Below, piece after piece: positions 1 to 10,336 of a stretch of 64,000 bases of DNA. Source of the DNA: Proteus cibi (lineage in GTDB: Bacteria > Pseudomonadota > Gammaproteobacteria > Enterobacterales > Enterobacteriaceae); the NCBI RefSeq assembly GCF_003144405.1, contig NZ_PENW01000011.1, positions 66,820 to 130,819 on the forward strand, in the 5' to 3' direction. The notes below the pieces were generated by a model, which ran no database searches, had not been told where the DNA came from, and saw nothing but the letters and a program-made list of their open reading frames with translations. The translations under genes were made by a program, and so were the position numbers. The first letter of the stretch is position 1. The number at the start of each line of letters is the position of its first letter.

Positions 1-748
1 AAAATTCTTCTTGTGAACGCTCTTTATTGGCAAAAAATTGAATATCATCAATTAATAGTGCATCCACAGAACGGTAATAGCGTTTAAAGTCTTCTATCGC
101 ATTATTTTGTAATGCTTTTACCATATCTTGTACGAAACGTTCAGAATGCATATAAACCACTTTTGCATTCGCTTTGCGTTCCATAATGCTGTTACCCACT
201 GCATGTAACAAGTGCGTTTTACCTAGCCCTGTTCCACCATATAAAAAGAGTGGGTTATAAGCGCCACCTGGGTTATCAGCAACTTGCCTTGCCGCCGCTC
301 TTGCTAACTGGTTTGATTTACCTTCAACGAAATTATCAAACTTATGTTTGGGATTAACGTTAGAACGATAATTAAGTTCAGGCAGTTGAGATGCAGGTTG
401 ATTATCCCAACTTGGGCGAACAGGCTGACTATGTGTTGGAACTGTATTTACCGTTGGATGTACAACAGCTTTAGGAATACTTTCCGTAGTACGCGCTGAT
501 GCGGGTTTATTTCCCACTTCAAAACGTAAAGAAGGGACTTCAGAGCCACAAAAATCCACTAATAATGCATTGATATTATTAATGTATTTTTCTCTCACCC
601 AATCTAAAACAAAACGATTAGGTGCATACAGCGCCAGCGTATTATCGCTTAGTTCTGCCTGCAAGGGACGTATCCACATACTAAATTCAGTGGCAGGTAA
701 CTCATCCTGCAATCGGGCAAGACAATGCTGCCAAAGCGAAAGTGACAC
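1..748 (-). CDS. dnaA: Chromosomal replication initiator DnaA (5' part, runs off the window)
   Basis: DnaA is the AAA+ ATPase that binds DnaA boxes at oriC and opens the origin. The reverse strand reads from a GTG at 748 with an N-terminus beginning [16 protein letters not shown], which is the canonical enterobacterial DnaA start. A GGGGAG ribosome site lies just upstream. Domain I covers about residues 1-80, a variable linker about 85-125, then the AAA+ core with Walker [10 protein letters not shown] and Walker [10 protein letters not shown] near the cut. The C-terminal helix-turn-helix is outside the window. The gene is divergent from rpmH, the usual enterobacterial layout. Identification is secure. 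Confidence 0.97.
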   Translation of the reverse strand, partial: MSLSLWQHCLARLQDELPATEFSMWIRPLQAELSDNTLALYAPNRFVLDWVREKYINNINALLVDFCGSEVPSLRFEVGNKPASARTTESIPKAVVHPTVNTVPTHSQPVRPSWDNQPASQLPELNYRSNVNPKHKFDNFVEGKSNQLARAAARQVADNPGGAYNPLFLYGGTGLGKTHLLHAVGNSIMERKANAKVVYMHSERFVQDMVKALQNNAIEDFKRYYRSVDALLIDDIQFFANKERSQEEF

Positions 749-1632
<884 letters not shown>

Positions 1633-1649
1633 TAAAAGCTAACCATTCC

Positions 1650-2009
1650 GTGGTTAAGCTCGCTTTTCCAAGGGAGTTACGTTTGTTAACTCCCAAGCAT
1701 TTCAATTTTGTTTTCCAGCAACCACAACGTGCGAGTTCACCAGAAGTTACTATTTTGGGTCGCCAGAATGAGCTGGGGCATCCCCGCATCGGTCTAACAA
1801 TCGCAAAGAAAAACGTTAAACGTGCTCATGAGCGCAATCGTATTAAACGATTAGCCCGTGAATACTTTCGTTTACATCAGCATGAATTACCGCCGATGGA
1901 TTTTGTGCTATTAGTAAGAAAAGGGGTTGCTGAACTTGATAACCATCAATTGACGGAAGTGTTGGGTAAATTATGGCGTCGTCATTGTCGCTTGGCTCAA
2001 AAATCCTGA
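1650..2009 (+). CDS. rnpA: Ribonuclease P protein component
   Basis: RnpA is the protein cofactor of RNase P, which removes the 5' leader of pre-tRNAs together with the M1 RNA. The 119-residue product starts at a GTG and reads [18 protein letters not shown], nearly identical to enterobacterial RnpA. The RNR-type signature [15 protein letters not shown] lies near residues 60-74. Its 3' end overlaps yidD by 37 bases, suggesting coupled translation within the rpmH-rnpA-yidD-yidC unit. Confidence 0.97.
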   Translation: MVKLAFPRELRLLTPKHFNFVFQQPQRASSPEVTILGRQNELGHPRIGLTIAKKNVKRAHERNRIKRLAREYFRLHQHELPPMDFVLLVRKGVAELDNHQLTEVLGKLWRRHCRLAQKS

Positions 2010-2233
2010 TCTTGCTGATTAGGGGCTATCAACTGGGGATTAGTCCTCTGTTGGGGCCTCGTTGTCGTTTTAATCCTACGTGCTCTAATTACGGAATTGA
2101 GGCATTGCGCAGGTTTGGAATGATAAAAGGTAGTTGGTTAACAGTGAAACGCATATTAAAATGCCACCCTTTACACGAAGGTGGTGATGATCCTGTCCCA
2201 CCTAGAAAAAACGACGATAACAGAGAAAATTAA
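1973..2233 (+). CDS. yidD: Membrane protein insertion efficiency factor YidD
   Basis: YidD is a small membrane-associated protein that helps YidC-dependent insertion of inner-membrane proteins. The 86-residue product has the family core [22 protein letters not shown] with its conserved cysteines, followed by [14 protein letters not shown]. The ATG lies inside the rnpA reading frame, and the stop is only 2 bases before yidC, so the three genes are tightly packed. Confidence 0.95.
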   Translation: MASSLSLGSKILILLIRGYQLGISPLLGPRCRFNPTCSNYGIEALRRFGMIKGSWLTVKRILKCHPLHEGGDDPVPPRKNDDNREN

Positions 2234-2235
2234 CG

Positions 2236-3876
2236 ATGGATTCGCAACGCAATCTTCTATTCATCGCTTTGCTGTTCGTTTCTTTCCTGATCTGGCAGCA
2301 GTGGGAGGGTGATAAAGTTTCACAAAACACCACCACTACCGCTCAGGTCTCGCAACAAGCGGACGTGCCAAGCAGTGATAGTCTTGCTGTAACTGGTAAC
2401 AGCAATGAGCAGGCAAAATTGATTACCGTAAAAACTGACGTACTTGATCTTCGTATCAATACTCAGGGCGGTACTATCGATGAGGCTGATTTGTTAGCCT
2501 ATCCCGCCGAGCTTAATTCGACTACACCTTTCCGTTTACTGGAAACTACACCACAATTCCTGTATCAGGCTCAAAGTGGCTTAATCGGCCCAGATGGTCC
2601 AGATCAGAAATCACGCCCAGTTTATAGTGCTGATAAAAACGAATTCGTACTTGGTGAAAACCAAGATGAATTGCGCGTGCCGATGACTTTCGTAAATGAA
2701 GAAGGCGTAAAATTCGTCAAAACCTTCATTCTGAAGAAAGGTCAGTACGATATCGGTATTGATTACAAAATTGAGAATACAACAGATAAAACGTTGACCA
2801 TGAACTTCTACGGTCAGTTAAAACAATCTGTTAAATTGCCAGAAAGCCGTGATACAGGTAGCAGCAACTTTGCGCTACACACTTATCGTGGTGCGGCATA
2901 CTCATCAGATGAAACCAACTATAAAAAATATAGCTTTGGTGATATCGAAGATAAAAACTTATCTATAACCACCAATAATGGTTGGGTTGCAATGTTACAA
3001 CAGTACTTTGCAACAGCATGGGTTCCTTCTAAAGAGAGTCAGAACAATAGCTTCTACTCAATCACTTTAGAAAATAAATCTATTGCTCTGATAGGTTATA
3101 AATCAGCACCGGTGACAATTGCACCCAATAGCAGTGCTGATATCAGCTCAACATTATGGGTTGGTCCTGAAATTCAGTCAGAAATGTCAGCCATTGCGCC
3201 ACATTTAGACCTATCTGTAGACTACGGTTGGTTATGGTTTATCTCTCAGCCACTGTTTAAACTGCTGAAATTCCTTCACAGCTTTATCGGTAACTGGGGC
3301 TTCTCCATCATCATGATCACCTTTATCGTTCGTGGTATCATGTATCCGCTGACTAAAGCGCAATACACTTCCATGGCGAAAATGCGTTTACTGCAACCAA
3401 AACTGGCGGCACTGCGTGAACGTATTGGTGATGACAAACAACGTATGAGCCAAGAAATGATGGCGTTATACAAACAAGAGAAAGTGAATCCTCTGGGTGG
3501 TTGTTTACCACTGATTATCCAGATGCCAATCTTCCTTGCATTGTATTATATGCTGATGGGCTCTGTTGAATTACGTCATGCGCCATTCATGTTATGGATC
3601 CAAGACTTGTCTGCGCAAGATCCGTACTACATCCTGCCATTATTAATGGGTGTGACAATGTTCATCATTCAGAAACTGTCTCCGACAGCAGTGACTGATC
3701 CGATGCAACAAAAAATCATGACCTTTATGCCGGTTGTATTTACCGTATTCTTCCTGTGGTTCCCATCAGGTCTGGTTCTGTACTATATCGTCAGTAACTT
3801 AGTGACCATTATCCAGCAGCAGTTAATTTACCGCGGTCTGGAAAAACGTGGCTTACACAGTAGAGACAAAAAATAA
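2236..3876 (+). CDS. yidC: Membrane protein insertase YidC
   Basis: YidC inserts and folds inner-membrane proteins, alone or with the Sec translocon; the ATP synthase c subunit is a known substrate in E. coli. The 546-residue product has an N-terminal membrane anchor at about residues 5-20 ([20 protein letters not shown]), a large periplasmic beta domain, and the conserved five-helix C-terminal part from about residue 330. The family motif around [21 protein letters not shown] and the helix starting at about 423 ([20 protein letters not shown]) are intact. Length matches the family. A terminator follows at 3937-3970. Confidence 0.97.
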   Translation: MDSQRNLLFIALLFVSFLIWQQWEGDKVSQNTTTTAQVSQQADVPSSDSLAVTGNSNEQAKLITVKTDVLDLRINTQGGTIDEADLLAYPAELNSTTPFRLLETTPQFLYQAQSGLIGPDGPDQKSRPVYSADKNEFVLGENQDELRVPMTFVNEEGVKFVKTFILKKGQYDIGIDYKIENTTDKTLTMNFYGQLKQSVKLPESRDTGSSNFALHTYRGAAYSSDETNYKKYSFGDIEDKNLSITTNNGWVAMLQQYFATAWVPSKESQNNSFYSITLENKSIALIGYKSAPVTIAPNSSADISSTLWVGPEIQSEMSAIAPHLDLSVDYGWLWFISQPLFKLLKFLHSFIGNWGFSIIMITFIVRGIMYPLTKAQYTSMAKMRLLQPKLAALRERIGDDKQRMSQEMMALYKQEKVNPLGGCLPLIIQMPIFLALYYMLMGSVELRHAPFMLWIQDLSAQDPYYILPLLMGVTMFIIQKLSPTAVTDPMQQKIMTFMPVVFTVFFLWFPSGLVLYYIVSNLVTIIQQQLIYRGLEKRGLHSRDKK

Positions 3877-3936
3877 GGTCACATGAGGAAAAACCTCTTC
3901 CTTGGTTACATTCAAAGGAAAGTGACATAAAATAGC

Positions 3937-3970
3937 GAAGGCGGTCATTGTAGACCGCCTTCTGTTTTTT
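3937..3970 (+). terminator. Rho-independent terminator after yidC
   Basis: A perfect 10-bp stem, GAAGGCGGTC at 3937-3946 and GACCGCCTTC at 3953-3962, encloses a 6-base loop and is followed by TGTTTTTT. It ends the rpmH-rnpA-yidD-yidC unit before mnmE. Confidence 0.9.
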
Positions 3971-4006
3971 ATATTGATATGATTATTCTGATTAAGCGAG
4001 TACACC

Positions 4007-5371
4007 ATGCATAGCACTGATACTATCGTCGCTCAGGCCACACCTCCTGGAAGAGGCGGTGTTGGTATCCTACGCGTTTCAGGTCCCAAAGCGGCACTTG
4101 TGGCACAAACTGTTTTAGGCAAATTGCCTAAACCTCGTTATGCCGATTACCTGCCATTTCGCAATGATGACAACTCAGTACTTGATCAGGGTATCGCCCT
4201 TTTCTTCCCAAATCCAAACTCATTTACAGGCGAAGATGTTCTAGAATTACAAGGTCATGGTGGTCCCGTTATTCTGGATTTATTACTAAAACGTATTTTA
4301 CAAATTCCCGGTGTGCGCATTGCAAACCCAGGGGAATTTTCTGAACGTGCATTTTTAAATGACAAACTCGATTTAGCACAAGCAGAAGCGATTGCCGATT
4401 TAATAGATGCCAGCTCAGAACAAGCCGCACGTTCAGCGATTAATTCATTACAAGGTGCATTTTCCTCTCACATTAACGAAATGGTAGAGTCATTAACTCA
4501 CTTACGTATCTATGTTGAAGCCGCCATTGATTTTCCAGATGAAGAGATTGATTTTCTTTCTGACGGGATCATCGAAGGAAAACTCAATGCTGTTATTGCT
4601 GAATTAGATGATGTTCGTGCTCAAGCTCGCCAAGGTAGCCTGTTACGTGAAGGAATGAAAGTCGTTATCGCTGGTCGTCCTAATGCAGGTAAATCAAGCC
4701 TATTAAATGCATTAGCAGGCAGAGAAGCAGCCATTGTCACGGATATTGCGGGTACAACACGCGATGTATTACGTGAACATATTCATATTGATGGTATGCC
4801 TTTACATATTATCGATACAGCCGGTTTACGTGAAGCCAGTGATGAAGTGGAACGCATTGGTATTGAACGCGCTTGGAAAGAGATTGAGCAAGCAGATAGA
4901 GTGCTATTTATGGTTGATAGCACCACGACTGATGCAACAACACCTGAAGATATCTGGCCTGAATTTATGGCACGTTTGCCAAATACCTTGCCTGTTACTG
5001 TTATTCGTAACAAATCAGATTTAACAGGGGAAAATGTCGAGATCACGGCACAAGGTAACTACCCGATGATCCGCTTATCCGCACGCGATGGAATGGGTAT
5101 TGAATTGCTACGCGATCACCTAAAAGAAGCGATGGGTTTTAATAGTAATACCGAAGGGGGTTTTTTAGCCCGCCGTCGCCACCTACAAGCTTTAAATACC
5201 GCAGCAGAACATTTACAGCAAGGTCATGAGCAACTGGTTTATGCAAAATCAGGTGAGTTATTAGCAGAAGAGCTAAGACTGGCTCAGCAAGCATTAAGTG
5301 AGATCACCGGTGAATTTACCTCTGATGACTTATTAGGGCGTATTTTCTCTAGTTTCTGTATTGGGAAGTAA
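4007..5371 (+). CDS. mnmE: tRNA-5-carboxymethylaminomethyluridine modification GTPase MnmE (TrmE)
   Basis: MnmE works with MnmG to modify the wobble uridine (U34) of several tRNAs. The 454-residue product shows the N-terminal folate-binding domain (residues 1-118), helical domain, an inserted Ras-like GTPase domain with P-loop GRPNAGKSS near residue 223 and DTAG switch motif near 270, and the C-terminal CIGK motif whose cysteine is needed for the modification. Length equals the E. coli protein. The gene follows yidC, as in enterobacteria. Confidence 0.98.
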   Translation: MHSTDTIVAQATPPGRGGVGILRVSGPKAALVAQTVLGKLPKPRYADYLPFRNDDNSVLDQGIALFFPNPNSFTGEDVLELQGHGGPVILDLLLKRILQIPGVRIANPGEFSERAFLNDKLDLAQAEAIADLIDASSEQAARSAINSLQGAFSSHINEMVESLTHLRIYVEAAIDFPDEEIDFLSDGIIEGKLNAVIAELDDVRAQARQGSLLREGMKVVIAGRPNAGKSSLLNALAGREAAIVTDIAGTTRDVLREHIHIDGMPLHIIDTAGLREASDEVERIGIERAWKEIEQADRVLFMVDSTTTDATTPEDIWPEFMARLPNTLPVTVIRNKSDLTGENVEITAQGNYPMIRLSARDGMGIELLRDHLKEAMGFNSNTEGGFLARRRHLQALNTAAEHLQQGHEQLVYAKSGELLAEELRLAQQALSEITGEFTSDDLLGRIFSSFCIGK

Positions 5372-5380
5372 TCACTAACA

Positions 5381-5430
5381 TTTACCTGCTATAACGTGTG
5401 AACATGCCTTTAACGGTTATAGCAGGTAAA
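5381..5430 (+). terminator. 15-bp inverted repeat after mnmE
   Basis: A perfect 15-bp inverted repeat, TTTACCTGCTATAAC at 5381-5395 and GTTATAGCAGGTAAA at 5416-5430, starts 9 bases after the mnmE stop. The 3' side lacks a clear T-run (TAATAAG follows), so it may be a Rho-independent terminator of weak type or an mRNA 3'-end stabilising stem. Confidence 0.6.
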
Positions 5431-5776
5431 TAATAAGCTGTCGATATTGCACTTGGTAACGTATTTTTCAAGAATGAGAAAATTAAAAATCATTCACTTA
5501 TTTTCTTTTTACCTTTTATATTCATATTATTTATTAGTAATCTCGATGAAAAAATCGAAAAATTTATTTATTTACTAATTAACTAATTATTTCAATAACG
5601 CAAACGTTTACTTTCTCTTTTTATTTTCTCTAATAAAAAGAGATTTTAAATATCGCATAAAGACGCATATTAATTGCGCTTTTTAATGATCTAAATATAG
5701 TAAATCAACTCATGGCAATGCTAAACTTCGTTTTTAGTTAACTGGGTAAATATCCCCCTTTTATTAAGAGTCTATC
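5431..5776. other. AT-rich intergenic stretch
   Basis: Between the mnmE 3' hairpin and the DUF1097 gene there is AT-rich DNA with many A and T runs. I see no coding frame, RNA gene or clear repeat. It presumably holds the promoter of the downstream gene, with AAGAG at 5766-5770 as the ribosome site for the GTG at 5777. Confidence 0.5.
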
Positions 5777-6238
5777 GTGAGAACGCTTTACTTTACTGCA
5801 CTGACAACAGGCATTCTTTCTGCCATTTGGGCATTTGTTGCTAATCAATTTGACTTATTAAGCTGGGCTGGCTTTTTAGGTTGTACCGCCTATTTTGCTT
5901 ATCCTAAAGAGGGTATTAAAGGATTAGCCGTTACGATGGCTACCATTATGAGTGGCGTAATTTGGGCATTGGCGATTATTTATGGTAGCCAAGTCTTTAA
6001 TGATATATCTCTTTTTGGGTATGCAGTAACAGGTGTTATTGCCTTTGTGATGTGTATTCAAGCTAAAAGTGCATTACTTGCTTATATCCCCGGCACCTTT
6101 ATTGGGGCATGTACAATATTTGCAGCACAAGGGGATTTAGCTCAAACCATCCCTTCATTAATCGTTGGCGTTTTATTTGGTTATTCGATGAAAATGAGTG
6201 GGCTTTGGGTTGCCAATAAATGGCCGAAAACAGCGTAA
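5777..6238 (+). CDS. DUF1097 family inner-membrane protein (YcdZ-like)
   Basis: The 153-residue product is almost entirely hydrophobic, with about five membrane helices and short charged loops, and resembles the DUF1097 family represented by E. coli YcdZ. The start is a GTG with AAGAG six bases upstream. No catalytic motif is visible and the biochemical role of the family is not established. The gene stands alone between two terminator-like hairpins, so it is probably monocistronic. Family call is fairly confident; function is unknown. Confidence 0.75.
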   Translation: MRTLYFTALTTGILSAIWAFVANQFDLLSWAGFLGCTAYFAYPKEGIKGLAVTMATIMSGVIWALAIIYGSQVFNDISLFGYAVTGVIAFVMCIQAKSALLAYIPGTFIGACTIFAAQGDLAQTIPSLIVGVLFGYSMKMSGLWVANKWPKTA

Positions 6239-6261
6239 TTTATTTATGCTAACGCAAATCT

Positions 6262-6298
6262 AAAAGCGGTGTTTAGTCATGCTAAAGCCGCTTTTTTA
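6262..6298 (+). terminator. Terminator after the DUF1097 gene
   Basis: The stem AAAGCGG/CCGCTTT (6263-6269 with 6288-6294), extended by TTTAG/CTAAA inside, is followed by a T-run. It lies about 25 bases after the stop codon. Confidence 0.8.
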
Positions 6299-6536
6299 TC
6301 GCCTCAAAAGACATTATCTAAAATCAATCTAAGGTATATCCATAAGCACTAATATTGATATTTTTAATTAGAAGATAATTTATATTTAAAAAATCATATA
6401 TTGGTCATTTAAAATGATAAAAATAAAAAATTTTGTTATTAAAATTATAGTTAACTAACAATATTTAATATTGTGGTTATTTTAAATTTCCGTCAAAAAT
6501 TAAAGGGAGAAAAACACATTTAAAAGGAAATTAAAT
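6299..6536. other. AT-rich promoter region of the phosphoesterase/Cry-like unit
   Basis: This stretch is extremely A+T rich, with runs such as AAAATAAAAAATTTT, and has no coding frame. A GGGAG-type and an AAAAGGAAA ribosome site occur shortly before the ATG at 6537. AT-rich upstream DNA of this type is commonly bound by H-NS, but that is inference. Confidence 0.4.
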
Positions 6537-7466
6537 ATGAATACAACACAATCAACAAACTACAATATTATCGTGATGTCAGATCCTCAGCCTTGGAGGC
6601 TAGACTTAGATAATAATGATCCTAATGATGATCAATCTCGTTGGGAATCAACGATAAAAAAAGTAAGGGATAGCATTCAATTATTACACCGTGAGAAATC
6701 TTTTTCTTTTGGCATTATTAATGGTGATTTAACGGAATTTGGTCGCCGTTATCAACGTGAAAGTTTTCGCTCTTTTTTTGGTCCTTCCCCCTTAGGATTT
6801 ATTACTTATGTTGGTCTTGGTAATCACGATTATCAAAATAACGTGGGTGATTGCTCAGAACCCAGTAATTCTGATTTAAGTATGAATGCTTGTGCGCGAG
6901 GCATGGTATTTGATATGCATTATCGTATTGAAGAATATCGTGGTTACTCAACTTCAGGTAATTTTAGATACGACAGTAGCGAATATTCAGGCAGTAAAGC
7001 GTATTCGTGGGAATATGGCGATATTCATTTTGTCCAATTACAAAATTATCCCACTTATCATGTCGTACTCGATCACTGGGCAGCATCAACCATTAATGTG
7101 ACAAACTCTATTGATTGGTTAGAAAAAGATTTAGTCCAAGCACGAAATCGCAATAAAACCATTATTTTAAACTTTCATGATGGTAACCAACATTTTCCTG
7201 AAAACTCTTCACAAGACGAACTCTCATTATTTAAATATATGCTTGAGCACTATGGTGTGAAAGCGGTGTTCGTCGGCCATACGCATTATGTTGGGCAAGA
7301 TAACCGTTATGGTGGTAGTGAAATATTTGGAGATGTTCCCGTTTATAACAGTGGCGCTTTATTTAAAGGGGATTACTTATCTGTTGGAATTAATGGCTCA
7401 CAACTCTCTATTGCGGTTTATAACGGACTATCAGGACAACCTCAATTAATCGAACAATGGAACTGA
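6537..7466 (+). CDS. Calcineurin-like metallophosphoesterase, first gene of a Cry-like toxin unit
   Basis: The 309-residue protein carries the full set of calcineurin-like phosphoesterase metal ligands: SDPQ (D16, Q18 in place of the usual DxH), GDLTEFGR (D64), GNHD (N96, H97, D98), NFHDG (H214) and GHTH (H248, H250). It should therefore be a dinuclear metal phosphoesterase, but the substrate cannot be told. There is no signal peptide or membrane segment, so a cytosolic location is predicted unless it is exported with its partner. Its stop is 20 bases before the ATG of the Cry-like gene at 7487, with an AAGGAG site between them, so the two are very likely co-transcribed. It may modify or protect against the partner, or be an effector itself; all of these are inference. 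Confidence 0.85.
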   Translation: MNTTQSTNYNIIVMSDPQPWRLDLDNNDPNDDQSRWESTIKKVRDSIQLLHREKSFSFGIINGDLTEFGRRYQRESFRSFFGPSPLGFITYVGLGNHDYQNNVGDCSEPSNSDLSMNACARGMVFDMHYRIEEYRGYSTSGNFRYDSSEYSGSKAYSWEYGDIHFVQLQNYPTYHVVLDHWAASTINVTNSIDWLEKDLVQARNRNKTIILNFHDGNQHFPENSSQDELSLFKYMLEHYGVKAVFVGHTHYVGQDNRYGGSEIFGDVPVYNSGALFKGDYLSVGINGSQLSIAVYNGLSGQPQLIEQWN

Positions 7467-7486
7467 TTTAGACAAGGAGCTTTGTT

Positions 7487-9448
7487 ATGCATTTAAACCC
7501 ATTAAAAGTCGCCATTAGCCCTTCATCACTACCTGCAACACAGCCATTAACCTGTATCGACTACCAAGAACTCCAAGAGGGTATGTTGGATATGATTAAC
7601 CGCAATAGTAATGTATTGCCAACTATTGTAGATAAATTTAATGAGCAAGATCCGCTAAATGCTCCCCTTATTGTGGGGCAAACCGTCATCGGACATGTTA
7701 TTGGTTTAATTCCTGTTGTCGGTGGTGCATTATCAAAAATCACCTCAGCACTCTTTGGTCTGATGAATAAAAATATGAAAGATAGTTCGCTCGCTAATCA
7801 AATTATCGAACATGTCTCTCGTATTATTGACGCTAAAATCGCTGATAATAACGTTAAGATAATCAAACTCACCACAGAAGGAATCGCGGATGTTTATCAG
7901 CTATTTTCTGATTCACTGACTCGTTATCTTGATCCTGCAATGCGTTATTCAGCACAACAAAAACAAGATTTACGGGAACAAGTACTCAGCCGTTTTGATG
8001 ATGTGATTACTACCATTGTTTCTCAACAACCCTTAGTATTAAATTTAGCGCAATCAGCAGGCTTACCTTTTTATTGTCATTGTTGCGCCCTTTTTGTTGC
8101 GGCACACTACGATATTCTCACCAATAAAGACAAACTCGAGTTAAGTGATAATTACTTTAAAAGTAATCTAAAAACATTAAGAGAAAGTATAGATAAATTT
8201 AATGGTGCTATTCACACTACAATTTATCAGCAAACCTCTGATGTATTTAAAGATGATTACAATAAAAGTAATACCTTTTTATCCGGTGTTTATACCTCAG
8301 GATTATCTTTTTATCAGGCTTGGATAAAAAAGAGTTTTGAAATCGAATTCAACACCCCTTTTTCTCATTGGAATAGCTTAGAGTTATATGGAAACGATTA
8401 TAGCCATGATCCTAAAATCAGCTATTACAAAGCTTATTTTGATATAGGCAAAGATATATTACATCGAACATCAATGTTACAGAGTATCGAAACCTATTCC
8501 CATATTGATGCCGTTATTCGTATTAAACACAACTATTTAAGTATTGAAAAAGTAGCAGATAGTTTTCAATATGAAGGCTGTTATGGTGTAACGGGTGATG
8601 GTCGAGATGTATTAAAAACAGACACCTTTTTTACACCAGATAGCAGCAAAGCCTATTTATCGCCCTCTCAAATTTTACCTTCTGTACGTTATATTTCTGA
8701 CACGCCTTGGGGCGCATTACACTATATGGTGCTAGATGATGTAAACAATAATAGCTTTACCATTGGTCAAGGCGGCAGAGAGAACAAATCTTATCTCAAT
8801 ATTCCTGGTTACTGTTTTAATGGCGTAAATCTTTATTTAAGCCGACATAATGGCAAGCAATGCCATGATGATTCTGGCGCTTGGCTAACCGAATCGGCCC
8901 CGATATTTCGTTTTTATGACGGTTATGCCTCCCTTACACTAGAAACAGAAAACCAGCGATTGATACCCCAAAAAAGCTATGAACTGGATTTAAATCATGG
9001 GCTTGATACGCAATTGAGTAAAGCCCAATTTGGTTATAGTGATATACTGGTAGGTAAAAATTGTATTTTGTTAAATCAAGAAGCCTATTTTTGCTTACCT
9101 TCTGAAGAAACGATTGGAAAAACAGATAATCCACAAAAAATGGAAGTGTTACTACAGTGCGCTATTGAAAGTGAACAATCACTTTCAATTTCAGTGCGAA
9201 CAGGTAATGCCATAAATGGTGCATTAGTCGCTTCAAATACATTTTCGCTTGGTCTACATCAGGACAATATCGTTTATAAAATAACACCGCTACTTAATCA
9301 TCCAGTAACAAATAACAAAGCCTATTTTCGTACTTATCAACTTGAATTAGACTATTTATTCACACAGGAAAACGAATCCAATCTTTATTTTTATTTGCAC
9401 TTTTCTAAACCTAATACTGTATTAGCGGATATTACCATACTGGTTTAG
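7487..9448 (+). CDS. Delta-endotoxin (Cry domain I)-like protein
   Basis: The 653-residue protein lacks a signal peptide. Residues about 60-290 look like the helical pore-forming domain I of Cry delta-endotoxins: a glycine-rich hydrophobic hairpin (GHVIGLIPVVGGALSKIT, 69-86), a segment IIEHVSRIIDAKIADNNV (106-123) like the Cry helix-3 VEALIDQKI region, and the LPFYCHCCALFVAAHYDIL segment (193-211) like the central helix-5 stretch with its LP and AA/H pattern. Residues about 350-653 are beta-rich and divergent; the last 100 could be a jelly roll like Cry domain III, but Cry block signatures are not clear there. It follows the metallophosphoesterase gene closely and ends before a bidirectional hairpin. 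Pore formation and any insect target are inference; a structural search would decide. Confidence 0.7.
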   Translation: MHLNPLKVAISPSSLPATQPLTCIDYQELQEGMLDMINRNSNVLPTIVDKFNEQDPLNAPLIVGQTVIGHVIGLIPVVGGALSKITSALFGLMNKNMKDSSLANQIIEHVSRIIDAKIADNNVKIIKLTTEGIADVYQLFSDSLTRYLDPAMRYSAQQKQDLREQVLSRFDDVITTIVSQQPLVLNLAQSAGLPFYCHCCALFVAAHYDILTNKDKLELSDNYFKSNLKTLRESIDKFNGAIHTTIYQQTSDVFKDDYNKSNTFLSGVYTSGLSFYQAWIKKSFEIEFNTPFSHWNSLELYGNDYSHDPKISYYKAYFDIGKDILHRTSMLQSIETYSHIDAVIRIKHNYLSIEKVADSFQYEGCYGVTGDGRDVLKTDTFFTPDSSKAYLSPSQILPSVRYISDTPWGALHYMVLDDVNNNSFTIGQGGRENKSYLNIPGYCFNGVNLYLSRHNGKQCHDDSGAWLTESAPIFRFYDGYASLTLETENQRLIPQKSYELDLNHGLDTQLSKAQFGYSDILVGKNCILLNQEAYFCLPSEETIGKTDNPQKMEVLLQCAIESEQSLSISVRTGNAINGALVASNTFSLGLHQDNIVYKITPLLNHPVTNNKAYFRTYQLELDYLFTQENESNLYFYLHFSKPNTVLADITILV

Positions 9449-9463
9449 CCATCAATTTTAATA

Positions 9464-9498
9464 AAAACATCTAAGTCTAAATCACGCTTAGGTGTTTT
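9464..9498. terminator. Bidirectional terminator between the Cry-like gene and tonB
   Basis: The stem AACATCTAAG/CTTAGGTGTT (one G-T pair) is flanked by A-runs on the left and TTTT on the right, so it can terminate transcripts from both sides. It lies between the convergent Cry-like gene and the tonB end at 9509. A second inverted repeat, TTATCTCATTA/TAATGAGATAA (9501-9511, 9528-9538), overlaps the end of tonB. Confidence 0.75.
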
Positions 9499-9508
9499 CG
9501 TTATCTCA

Positions 9509-10309
9509 TTAATTTAATTGAAAATCTAATGAGATAATAAGGGGATTCAATACACTTTCAGGTTTAGGGCCGATAGGTTTTACGCGTTTAACCGCAGCAA
9601 CAGCCGCATTATCAAGAGAAGAGATACCCGAAGTATTTTCTATCTCAACCTTTGAAACCGCACCTTCTGATGTTAGTGAAAAGCTCACCACCACCTGACC
9701 TTCATGCTGCATACGACGTGCTTGTGATGGATAACGTTTATGGCGTTCGATTTCTCTACGTAATGCGCTTATATAGTGATTATCAGACTCACCTTGCCCT
9801 ATTCCTTTCTCACTTAATGCATGGCTTCTTCCTGCTAACGAACTTGCCGTATGCTGCGTTAAGCTTTCCGCCGATGCTTCGGATGCCGTTTTTGTTATTT
9901 GGCTTTCTAAATCAGTTTGTTTTATCGGCTCTACCTTTTCTTGTACTGCCTGTTTTTTTACTGATGTTATTGGTTTAGGTTTTATAGCTATAGGCTTTTC
10001 TTTGGGTTTTTCAGGTATTTTCTTGGGAGCATCAACAAATTCCCCTTTTTCGGCACTGGGTAACACAATCGGCGTTTCTTGAGGTACCGTTTCCACTAAA
10101 GGCTCCGGCACGACCGTCGATTGTTGGGGAGGTGAAAATACCACTTGGTAAACGGATAGTGTATTTTCTTGTTGCTGATGAATATGGTGTGCACTTTCTG
10201 TCATAGAAAGTGAACGCAACATCCAACTTAATATGGCGATATAAACTAACGATATACCCATTAACCAATAATAAATATTAAGCGGATGCCTGACAGAAAG
10301 TGCCAACAT
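9509..10309 (-). CDS. tonB: TonB-family energy transducer of the hemophilin operon
   Basis: TonB proteins couple the proton motive force to outer-membrane receptors. The 266-residue product has one N-terminal membrane anchor (about residues 12-32), a Pro/Lys/Glu-rich periplasmic spacer (about 60-130, with PEKPKEKPIAIKPKP), and a C-terminal TonB domain from about 180 with RYPSQARRMQHEGQVVVSFSL and VKRVKPIGPKP. An AAGGAG site lies 9 bases before the ATG. It is the last gene of a four-gene minus-strand operon and probably serves the receptor encoded just upstream. ExbB and ExbD are not in the window and must be supplied from elsewhere. Confidence 0.92.
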   Translation of the reverse strand: MLALSVRHPLNIYYWLMGISLVYIAILSWMLRSLSMTESAHHIHQQQENTLSVYQVVFSPPQQSTVVPEPLVETVPQETPIVLPSAEKGEFVDAPKKIPEKPKEKPIAIKPKPITSVKKQAVQEKVEPIKQTDLESQITKTASEASAESLTQHTASSLAGRSHALSEKGIGQGESDNHYISALRREIERHKRYPSQARRMQHEGQVVVSFSLTSEGAVSKVEIENTSGISSLDNAAVAAVKRVKPIGPKPESVLNPLIISLDFQLN

Positions 10310-10336
10310 AAATAAAAGCTCCTTACTCTCTTTTAA

